From: Lentisphaerota bacterium
GTDB lineage: Bacteria; Verrucomicrobiota; Lentisphaeria; Victivallales; Victivallaceae
Reading direction: 5' to 3'
Assembly (NCBI GenBank): GCA_015061805.1
Contig: SUVV01000010.1
Coordinates: forward strand, 19,934-83,933
DNA: 64,000 nucleotides
The position numbers and the translations under genes were made by a program. This document shows positions 51,308-58,472 of this stretch, one piece after another; within the stretch, counting starts at the first letter, position 1; each line of letters begins with the position of its first letter. The notes below the pieces were generated by a model. It worked only from the letters and a program-made list of their open reading frames with translations, was not told the origin of the DNA and did no database searches.

Positions 51308-51850
51308 TCAAACTAAAAGTTTTTCGACCAGATCGAAAATCTCGGCGGCTTCGAGCATTCTGCCGGTACCGTCAGCGCCGCAGGCGACATGTCCGGAAGC
51401 GGGACCGGCGAACTGGACTCCCCGGAGTTTGAGAGTATTCACATTTTCCATGCAGGCGCTCTGGCTCCACATTTTGGGATTCATTGCCGGGGCGACCACT
51501 GATATACCGTGATAGGTGGCGGCGAAGGTGGTCAAGGCATCATCGGCAATACCATGAGCGTATTTTGCCAGAAAATTGGCAGTAGCGGGAGCGCAGACAA
51601 AAAGATTGGCTTCGTCAGCCAGTTCAACGTGACGGGGGCGCCACTCTGCGGTCTCCCAAAGCGAAGTTATAACCGGCCGCCGGGAAAGGGTCTGAAAGGT
51701 CAGCGGAGTGACAAATTTGCAGGCGTTCTCAGTCATGATGACCTGAACTTCGTGAAGTTTCGCCAACTTGCTGCACAAATCAGCCGCCTTGTAAGCGGCG
51801 ATTCCCCCGGTTACGCCGAGGACGATCAATTTTCCGGATTTCTCACTCAT
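51308..51850 (-). CDS. coaC: Phosphopantothenoylcysteine decarboxylase-type flavoprotein
   Basis: A 180-residue HFCD flavoprotein: LGVTGGIAAYKAADL near 12, catalytic His in RHVELADEAN near 74, CAPATANFLAKYAHGIADD near 86 and the substrate clamp APAMNPKMW near 119. It decarboxylates phosphopantothenoylcysteine in coenzyme A synthesis. The CoaB synthetase half that is fused to it in most bacteria is missing here, so CoaB must be encoded elsewhere. ATG overlaps the gmk stop (ATGA). Other HFCD enzymes (lantibiotic type, UbiX-like) fit less well. Confidence 0.85.
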   Translation of the reverse strand: MSEKSGKLIVLGVTGGIAAYKAADLCSKLAKLHEVQVIMTENACKFVTPLTFQTLSRRPVITSLWETAEWRPRHVELADEANLFVCAPATANFLAKYAHGIADDALTTFAATYHGISVVAPAMNPKMWSQSACMENVNTLKLRGVQFAGPASGHVACGADGTGRMLEAAEIFDLVEKLLV

Positions 51851-52467
51851 GCGAAAGGTTCTCCTTTGACCAGTGAACTGCGCATTCTCATAGTTTTAAG
51901 CAGGGAAATCAAATCATTTTGAGCCGTTTCCAAATCATCATTGACCACCAGATAGTCGTAGATGCGGAAATTGGACAATTCGCTCTGCGCTCCGGCGAGA
52001 CGGAGTTTCAGCGATTCCGGAGTTTCGGAATTACGCCCGGTAAGGCGGCGGCTCAAGGTTTCCATATCCGGAGGCACGATCATGATAAACTGGGCGGCAC
52101 GGGCGATTTCCGAATCATTCCGGGCGGCCTGACGAATCTGTTTGGCGCCCTGCACGTCGATATCGAGGATCACATCGGCGCCCCGCTGAAGCCGGGAAAG
52201 CACTTCGCTTTTGAGCGTGCCGTAGCGATGGGCAAATACTCCGGCAAATTCGATGAATTCATTCTGCTGAACTTTTTTCTCAAATTCGGTTTCATTGAGA
52301 AAGAAATAGTCCCTGCCGTCAACCTCTCCGGCGCGGGGCGCGCGGGTGGTACAGGATACCGAAAATTCCAAATCCGGCAAAACTTCCCGCGCTTTTTTGA
52401 CTAAAGTTGACTTACCGACCCCGCTGGGTCCGGAAATAACGATAAGGTTTCCACTGCGTTCGATCAT
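51847..52467 (-). CDS. gmk: Guanylate kinase
   Basis: A 206-residue enzyme phosphorylating GMP to GDP. P-loop ISGPSGVGKST at 11-21, GMP-binding SCTTRAPRAGEVDGRDYFF near 38-56, FIEFAGVFAHRYGTLKSEV near 71 and lid RRLTGRNSETPESLKLRL near 140. The stop overlaps coaC and the start overlaps the YkgJ gene, giving a chain of ATGA junctions. gmk beside a Dfp-type gene is a common arrangement. Confidence 0.96.
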   Translation of the reverse strand: MIERSGNLIVISGPSGVGKSTLVKKAREVLPDLEFSVSCTTRAPRAGEVDGRDYFFLNETEFEKKVQQNEFIEFAGVFAHRYGTLKSEVLSRLQRGADVILDIDVQGAKQIRQAARNDSEIARAAQFIMIVPPDMETLSRRLTGRNSETPESLKLRLAGAQSELSNFRIYDYLVVNDDLETAQNDLISLLKTMRMRSSLVKGEPFA

Positions 52468-52787
52468 TTTGAATTACTTCCGCATAATTTCTGCCAGCCG
52501 GGGAAGTTCCATTTATCCGGAAATTCCCGGCACTGGCGGGGTTTGACCGGTTCAATCGCACAGGCGGGCAGACCGTCAGGAGCGACGGTCAGGTATTCGC
52601 ACTCACCGTTGCCCTTTTCGATCAGAGAAAGGTGCTGACGATCAGGAGTGAGCCGGGTATGATATTCCAGAAACTCCTCAATCGGCATACTTAAAAAGTC
52701 AGCAATTGCATCGACCTCATCGTGGTCGAGTTTCACCGCACCTTCCCAGCGGCAGCATGCGCCGCACCGCTTGCAACTGAACGGCAT
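52464..52787 (-). CDS. YkgJ-family cysteine cluster protein
   Basis: A 107-residue protein with CKRCGACCRWEG at the N-terminus, a middle CEYLT and C-terminal CAIEPVKPRQCREFP, the pattern of UPF0153/YkgJ proteins, which are thought to bind zinc or an iron-sulfur cluster. Function not established. It overlaps gmk by four bases and lies 12 bp after the exported-protein gene. Confidence 0.85.
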   Translation of the reverse strand: MPFSCKRCGACCRWEGAVKLDHDEVDAIADFLSMPIEEFLEYHTRLTPDRQHLSLIEKGNGECEYLTVAPDGLPACAIEPVKPRQCREFPDKWNFPGWQKLCGSNSK

Positions 52788-52799
52788 GATAATTACGGT

Positions 52800-53366
52800 T
52801 CAGAAACGGTCAAAGGTCAGATCGTCTTTCTTGAAGTCGATCAGGAAAAAGCCCAACACAAAGTCGGCAAGTTCGAGCGGATGAATATAAACGTTTCCGT
52901 CGAACAGCAGACCGAGAGATCCGCCGATCGCCCAGAAATCCCGGGGACCGCTGACCAGGTTGTAAGCGCGGGTCATCGGAGAAGGGATACCGGCGCGGCA
53001 TTCGACATATTTATCCAGCAGAGAGGTGGCGGCGGTCACGCGGTATTCTTCTTCACCGACGCAGATAAAAGACCAATACCAGCCCTCTTCGACCCCGGCA
53101 CCGATCTGACGGTTGTAGTCTTTGTATGCCTTGTAGGTACTGCCGCTCCATCCGGCACCGATATCACAGTAGCGGGTAAGCATGAGCCGGGCTTCGGCGA
53201 CCGGGCCGACACCGAGATTGACGGAGAAAGTATCGATCGCATCAAGCACGCGGTTCGGGAGATAAAAAGCAAGTTTTTCGCTCCAGTTGATCTCGGAAAA
53301 AGATTCAGCACGGACGGAACAGATCGTCGCGGCTCCGAGCATCAGGATCAGCATAAATTTTTTCAT
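52800..53366 (-). CDS. Conserved-looking exported protein of unknown function
   Basis: A 188-residue protein with a clear signal peptide (residues 1-20, FMLILMLGAATICSVRA). The mature part is aromatic and Gly-rich with GVGPVAEARLMLTRYCDIGAGWSG near 50 and a hydrophobic C-terminal stretch (ELADFVLGFFLIDF). It resembles small envelope or beta-barrel-like proteins but I do not recognise a family. First gene of the operon with YkgJ, gmk and coaC. Confidence 0.75.
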   Translation of the reverse strand: MKKFMLILMLGAATICSVRAESFSEINWSEKLAFYLPNRVLDAIDTFSVNLGVGPVAEARLMLTRYCDIGAGWSGSTYKAYKDYNRQIGAGVEEGWYWSFICVGEEEYRVTAATSLLDKYVECRAGIPSPMTRAYNLVSGPRDFWAIGGSLGLLFDGNVYIHPLELADFVLGFFLIDFKKDDLTFDRF

Positions 53367-53411
53367 GGTAGGATTCCTCGTTATGATAGTTTACTATTGT
53401 TGCTGTTATAA

Positions 53412-53441
53412 TATATAGAAATGTTTTTGAAATATTTTCAA
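53412..53441 (-). promoter_or_regulatory. Promoter of the gmk-coaC operon
   Basis: Minus strand TTGAAA (53441-53436), 18 bp, TATATA (53417-53412), about 45 bp before the first start codon. Confidence 0.5.
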
Positions 53442-53525
53442 GCACACCGCATGGTTTATTCCTGAAAATTTTCCGCCGCGCCCGGAGATCGATCCGGAAC
53501 ACGCGACGGGAAACTTCTTTTTTCC

Positions 53526-54725
53526 TCACTTGGCGTGAGGGAGAAAAGAGATCAGATGTGAATAATCCAATTTGTGTTCAAATTTGACGTAGTGCAGAGT
53601 CGTGATCAATGCGGCACAACCGATAACGATCAAAGTGAGGATCGCCAGCACCAGGTAAAGTTTGGAAGCCTGCGGAGCTGCAGTATCTTCCCCTCCTTTT
53701 TTGCCTTTAGCCGCAGGAGCAACACCCTTGGCAGGTGCGGCCGGGGCGGCATTGACCTTGACATCGGCAACCGGAGCAGGTTTGATTCCGGGGGAAGCCG
53801 GAGGAGCGGCTTTAACGCTCGGAGCAGGAGCCGGAGGAGCGGCTTTAACGCTCGGAGCAGGAGCCGGAGGAGCAGCTTTAACGCTCGGAGCAGGAGGTGC
53901 CGGGATTGACGGTGCGGCAGGAGCAGCAGGAGTTGCAGGAGCCGGAGCCATCGGTTTCGGCGGTACCGGAGCTGCAGGAGCTGCGGGAGCGCCGGGGATC
54001 GGAGCGCCGGGAGAAAGTTTCAACGTAGTTGCACTCGCTGCGGCCGAGGGAATTCCGGGACGCATGGGAGAACGGTTGGGACGCTGAATACGAACCGTAC
54101 GGCTGTTTTCGGGATCAGCCTCTTCAGTTCCGGAGGCGGCAGGTTTCACTACCGTCGCGCGGCGGGTACCGGTATCATCCATGGGTTTCGCCGGAGCAGG
54201 AGGTACCGGGGCAGCCGGTTTTGCCAGTGCCGGAGCCGCAGGTTTCAACACGGCGGCTTTGCGGGTGCTGGTATCATCCACCGGAGCTGCGGGAGCCGGA
54301 GCAGGAGGTACCGGGGCAGCCGGTTTTGCCGGTGCCGGAGCTGCAGGTTTCAACACGGCAGCTTTGCGGGTGCTGGTATCATCCACCGGAGTTGCGGGAG
54401 CCGGAGCCATCGGTTTGGGCGGTACGGGGGCGGCACCGGGAGTAAGCTTGAGCGTGCTTGCATCAGCAGGAGCTGCGGGAGCCGGATTAAGTTTCAAGGT
54501 GCTGGCGGAAGCCACACCGCCCACATTGGGGATAGCGGGATTGGCACCGCCGGCGGCAATCGGTTTCAGTTTAACGGTACGCCGGGTCTGGGTATCGCTG
54601 AACATTTCCAGATTGCTGGTATTGGTATTATCCAATCCGGCGGGATTGAGCCGGACTGTTTTGCGGGCTTTGAGATCTTCCGGCATGGAAGACTCGATCG
54701 GGGAAGCATTGTCCTGTTCTGCCAT
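53526..54725 (-). CDS. Ala/Pro-rich protein with Thr-Lys-Leu-Pro repeats and a C-terminal membrane segment
   Basis: A 399-residue low-complexity protein. Nine short motifs recur: KTVRLNP, RTVKLKP, STLKLNP, STLKLTP, RKAAVLKP twice, RATVVKP, RTVRIQRP and TTLKLSP, separated by Ala/Pro/Lys spacers and by three PSVKAAPPAPA-type units. One transmembrane helix (about 358-380, LYLVLAILTLIVIGCAALI) leaves 17 residues on the other side, so it looks tail-anchored. The repeated Thr could be phosphorylated and read by FHA domains; that is speculation. It follows a TPR gene by 27 bp and may work with it as a scaffold. Confidence 0.75.
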   Translation of the reverse strand: MAEQDNASPIESSMPEDLKARKTVRLNPAGLDNTNTSNLEMFSDTQTRRTVKLKPIAAGGANPAIPNVGGVASASTLKLNPAPAAPADASTLKLTPGAAPVPPKPMAPAPATPVDDTSTRKAAVLKPAAPAPAKPAAPVPPAPAPAAPVDDTSTRKAAVLKPAAPALAKPAAPVPPAPAKPMDDTGTRRATVVKPAASGTEEADPENSRTVRIQRPNRSPMRPGIPSAAASATTLKLSPGAPIPGAPAAPAAPVPPKPMAPAPATPAAPAAPSIPAPPAPSVKAAPPAPAPSVKAAPPAPAPSVKAAPPASPGIKPAPVADVKVNAAPAAPAKGVAPAAKGKKGGEDTAAPQASKLYLVLAILTLIVIGCAALITTLHYVKFEHKLDYSHLISFLPHAK

Positions 54726-54752
54726 ATTGATAATCCTTTCTGCAAAGAATAA

Positions 54753-56156
54753 TTAGTTATTTTCTCCGGTTCCGGCAAGTGCCGCGATTCGCTCTTTGAT
54801 ATCACGGTAATTGGACATATTGGAACTGATTTTACGATAACATTCGAGAGCCTGTTCGCGGTTGCCCTTCATCTCGTGAGCATTGCCGAGATAGTAGAGG
54901 GCTTCACGTTTCTGGATATCCATGCGGAACATCTCTTTGATGGCATCATCCAGATAAGCAATGGCTTTTTCCGGTTCATTGGTGGCGATGGCGCACCGTC
55001 CGAGATAGACCAGACTGGCGCGTCGCTTCTGCGGGTTGTCGGAAACTTTGGTAAAGGTTTCCACCGCTTCAGAAAACATATTGCTTTCAAACTGAAGGAC
55101 GCCGAGATCGAACTGCAGCTGCATATCGCCGGAGAACTGTTCGGCACGTTTGACAGTATGCCGCCAGCGGTAAGCGAGGCACTCTTTTTCCAGATCAGCG
55201 ATCTGCGCCTCGGCATTTTCATAAGCCTCGGGGTTGGCTTTGAGAATTGCGATATTCTGTTTCAATTGAGCGATATATGCTTTTTCGATATGCTTGTCGA
55301 GAACCGGGTCCATAACACCGATTTTATCTGCCACGTTGCGGTATTCCTGCAGTGCTTCTTCATACTGTTCAGCGACCATGTAAGCATCGGCAAGTTTGCG
55401 GCGCATATCAATCGAATCGTTTTTCTTGAGTTCAGCGGTGAAGCGGTTGATCAGCACCCGAGCCTGATCGGCGTCATGGATCGTACCTTCGAGCAGCTGG
55501 GCGATCATGGCATCTTCGGCATCAGCGGTATTGGCATGGGCATTGCGGCGGTCGTTGAAGTTACCGCGTTCGATACTGGCGAGGGCCATAGCGGAACGCA
55601 GTTCGGCCTGCTGAGCAAGAGACGCAGAGGAGTTGGCAGAACTTTTCAACAACTCCTGATGGATTTTGAGAGCATCAAGAGCCTGATTATTCTGCTGCAT
55701 TGCATCGGCGAGCCGACGCATTCTTGCTTCATTTCCGGGGTGGAGATTGCACAGTGTCTTAAGTGCGCTGACCACGCCCCAGGGGGCATCGGCCTTTTCG
55801 GAAGCGGCGGCAAGAGCATTGAGCATCGCGGGATTGTCGACACAGATTGCGAGGCTGTTTTCGCACATTGCCATTGCTTTAAGCGGGTCGATCGCCGCGA
55901 CGATGTAGATGATCGGCACAGTGAAAATCGCTGTTATTGCAGCAGAAGTCCTGGCGGAACTGCTCTGACCTTTGAGTTTGTTGATCTCGTATTCCCGGAT
56001 TTTTTCAAAAAGTAGCGGAATATCGGGATTGCGTTTGATCACCGGCAAAAGGGTTTTTACAGCACTGTTGAAATCCTTCATCCCGGCTTGCTGGGCAGCA
56101 CGATTCACGGCATCCCGGACGTAAATCTGGGCTTGGCTTACTGTTTTTCTTTCCAT
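54753..56156 (-). CDS. Tetratricopeptide-repeat protein with one membrane segment
   Basis: A 467-residue protein made mostly of TPR-like helical pairs (e.g. SAVKTLLPVIKRNPD near 29, RRKLADAYMVAEQYEEALQE near 275, FDLGVLQFESNMFSEAVETF near 358, ALYYLGNAHEMKGNREQALE near 425). A hydrophobic stretch at about 75-92 (AAITAIFTVPIIYIVAA) may insert in the membrane. It should be a protein-protein scaffold. ATG 56156 is the first ATG in frame; a TTG 33 bp upstream is the alternative. The Thr-Lys-Leu-Pro protein is next in the operon. Confidence 0.8.
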   Translation of the reverse strand: MERKTVSQAQIYVRDAVNRAAQQAGMKDFNSAVKTLLPVIKRNPDIPLLFEKIREYEINKLKGQSSSARTSAAITAIFTVPIIYIVAAIDPLKAMAMCENSLAICVDNPAMLNALAAASEKADAPWGVVSALKTLCNLHPGNEARMRRLADAMQQNNQALDALKIHQELLKSSANSSASLAQQAELRSAMALASIERGNFNDRRNAHANTADAEDAMIAQLLEGTIHDADQARVLINRFTAELKKNDSIDMRRKLADAYMVAEQYEEALQEYRNVADKIGVMDPVLDKHIEKAYIAQLKQNIAILKANPEAYENAEAQIADLEKECLAYRWRHTVKRAEQFSGDMQLQFDLGVLQFESNMFSEAVETFTKVSDNPQKRRASLVYLGRCAIATNEPEKAIAYLDDAIKEMFRMDIQKREALYYLGNAHEMKGNREQALECYRKISSNMSNYRDIKERIAALAGTGENN

Positions 56157-56330
56157 AACTGTAACACTAATTTTCCTCTGCTTTTTCAATAACTAATACT
56201 CGTCTATATAAGTTACACGCCAAAAATGTTTTTTGCAAGTTATTTTGAAAAAAAGCCGCAAATTTTTCTGTAACGCCCCGCCATCGGGTACTGAATCGTC
56301 TTTTTTACGGAAAAGTAGAGATCCGGCAAC

Positions 56331-56358
56331 TTGATTTTTAACCATTTGTGATTATATT
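56331..56358 (+). promoter_or_regulatory. Promoter of the Bat-like operon
   Basis: TTGATT (56331-56336), 16 bp, TATATT (56353-56358), then GAGGAG and ATG 56395. Confidence 0.7.
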
Positions 56359-56394
56359 CTCTGATTGGGAAATGCAAAGAGGAGAAATTTGCCA

Positions 56395-58467
56395 ATGAAA
56401 TACACAGACCCGTACATTCTGCTGCTGATTCCGGCAGTACTTATTCTGATACTGTTTCTGTACGCCGGCGCCGCCCGGAGAAGAAAACGGCTGCTGACGG
56501 ATTTGTTGGGAAACAAAGTCAGCGATCCGGATTCACTGCATCTGTCAGAAACGGCGCGCCGTTGGAAACTCATCCTCTATATTGCCGCAATGACCGTGAT
56601 CATCGCCGGTTCCGCCCGCCCCTATCTGAAAAAAATTCCGGTACCTCTGAAAAATTCCGGCAGAGATATCATCGTACTCTTTGACGTTTCCAAAAGTATG
56701 CGGGCGACCGATCTGCCGCCCAGCCGTCTGGAACAGGCGAAATTTCTGCTCCGGGAAATCGTCAAATCATCTCCGGGCGACCGTTTCGGTCTGGTCGCAT
56801 TCGCCGGGAACGCCTTTCTGAGTTGTCCGTTGACTGCCGATCCGGCGGCTGTAAACGAATACATAAACGAACTTGATACCGATACCGTACCGCTCGGAGG
56901 AACCAATATCGAACGGGCATTACGGGTCGCGGAACGGGCTTTCAAAGGTTCAGAAGGTTCCAGCCGGGCGATCCTGATGCTGACCGATGGAGATGCCTTG
57001 AGCGGCAATGCCGAACGGTTGCTCCCGCAATTCAAATCTGCCGGCATTCCGCTGTTGATCGCAGGTTTGGGTGATCCGGCGATCGCGGCTCCGGTTCCGG
57101 ACGGCAAAGGCGGCTTCATGCGCCAAATGGATGGTAAAGTAGCATCCAGCACCCTCAATGAAAGCGCCCTTGCCAAACTCGCGGCGGAAACCGGCGGTAT
57201 CTACATCCGCAGTACCGTCTCTGATACCGGAAGTTCCGCGATCACATCCGCACTTGCCAAACTTGCGGCAAAGGAACGGGACTCCGGCAGAAGTTTTCAG
57301 GTCGATGAAAAGTTTCCCTGGTTCTTCGCCGCCGGATTCATACTGGTTATCATTGCCGGATTTATTTCAGAAGCCCCCGGCAAAGCCGCTTTCAACAAAG
57401 CGAAAACCACTTTGATTCTTGCCGCAATATTTTTAGGAATGACCGCTTCCGCAGCAGAAACTGATTCCACCGGACAGGAAGAAAATCTACCCGCAGATGC
57501 CCTGCAGCTTTACAATCTCGCCATCGAACGGCAGAAAAACAACGATCCTTCCGCGTTGCGCCTTTACGAAGAGGTCATCCGGAAGTCCGCCGGCAATCAG
57601 GAACTCCAAAGCCGGGCACTGCACAACTTCGGAACCGGATGCCATCAGGAGGGTCGCGCTTTCTTTGACAAAGCCAGACAGCAATTGGCGCAACAGCAAC
57701 CGGATGCTGCGCTGAAAGAGTTGGATTCCGCCGAAACCAAAATCAAAAGCAGTCAGGAACTCTACACACAATCATTAAGTGTAAATTCTTCCGCTTCAAA
57801 TCTTTCCGCTGCCAATTTGCGCCAAACAGAACTCGATCGCAAAGAGATCGAAAAACTTAAAAAACAGATCGAAGAACTTAAAAAACAACAGCAACAGGCT
57901 CAACAGCAGACCCAGCAGGCTCTCAACCGGAATCAGCAACAAAATCAGCAAAATAACAACCAACCGCAAAATAAGCAGAGTAAGCAAGATCAGAGCAGGC
58001 AGAACCCGCAAAATCAACAACAGAACCAATCGCAGGATCAGCAAATCCGGCAGGCAGCTCAAAGTGCGGCAAAACTGGAAAAACAAGCCGGAGATCTGAA
58101 ACAGGAAAAACTTAAACAAAATGCCGCCAACGCCCGCAAAGAGTTGGAGGAAGCCGCCCGGAAACAGGAAGAAAACCGTCCGGCAGAAGATATCCGGAAA
58201 CATCTTGAAGCGGCCGCCAAATCACTCGGCGAACCGGATTCTCAGGAAAAAGATCAGAATAAAAAACAACCCGGCAAAGCGGAAAAACCCCAAACCGGCT
58301 CCGGCAAAGCCAACCCCGGCGAAGCCGAACAACGGCGCGAAGAGAAAAAACGCAACGCCGAAGAACAACTGCAAATGCTCAACAATGAATCCGCCCGGCT
58401 CCGGCAGAATATGCGGAAACGCAACTCTTCCGGCACTCCCCCGGCAACTGTGGAAAAGGATTGGTGA
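56395..58467 (+). CDS. VWA-domain BatB-like protein fused to a TPR/Gln-rich BatC-like region
   Basis: A 690-residue membrane protein. Two N-terminal membrane helices (8-27, 60-78), a von Willebrand A domain (about 90-290) with MIDAS motif VLFDVSKSM and LTDGDA, a third helix near 305-322, then a second hydrophobic stretch resembling an internal signal (ILAAIFLGMTASAA), TPR-like helices (about 365-450), a charged coiled coil and a Gln/Asn/Lys-rich tail (480-660). Bat proteins of Bacteroides are linked to aerotolerance and usually encode these parts as separate genes. ATG 56395 has GAGGAG nine bases upstream. Confidence 0.85.
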   Translation: MKYTDPYILLLIPAVLILILFLYAGAARRRKRLLTDLLGNKVSDPDSLHLSETARRWKLILYIAAMTVIIAGSARPYLKKIPVPLKNSGRDIIVLFDVSKSMRATDLPPSRLEQAKFLLREIVKSSPGDRFGLVAFAGNAFLSCPLTADPAAVNEYINELDTDTVPLGGTNIERALRVAERAFKGSEGSSRAILMLTDGDALSGNAERLLPQFKSAGIPLLIAGLGDPAIAAPVPDGKGGFMRQMDGKVASSTLNESALAKLAAETGGIYIRSTVSDTGSSAITSALAKLAAKERDSGRSFQVDEKFPWFFAAGFILVIIAGFISEAPGKAAFNKAKTTLILAAIFLGMTASAAETDSTGQEENLPADALQLYNLAIERQKNNDPSALRLYEEVIRKSAGNQELQSRALHNFGTGCHQEGRAFFDKARQQLAQQQPDAALKELDSAETKIKSSQELYTQSLSVNSSASNLSAANLRQTELDRKEIEKLKKQIEELKKQQQQAQQQTQQALNRNQQQNQQNNNQPQNKQSKQDQSRQNPQNQQQNQSQDQQIRQAAQSAAKLEKQAGDLKQEKLKQNAANARKELEEAARKQEENRPAEDIRKHLEAAAKSLGEPDSQEKDQNKKQPGKAEKPQTGSGKANPGEAEQRREEKKRNAEEQLQMLNNESARLRQNMRKRNSSGTPPATVEKDW

Positions 58468-58472
58468 CCGCA

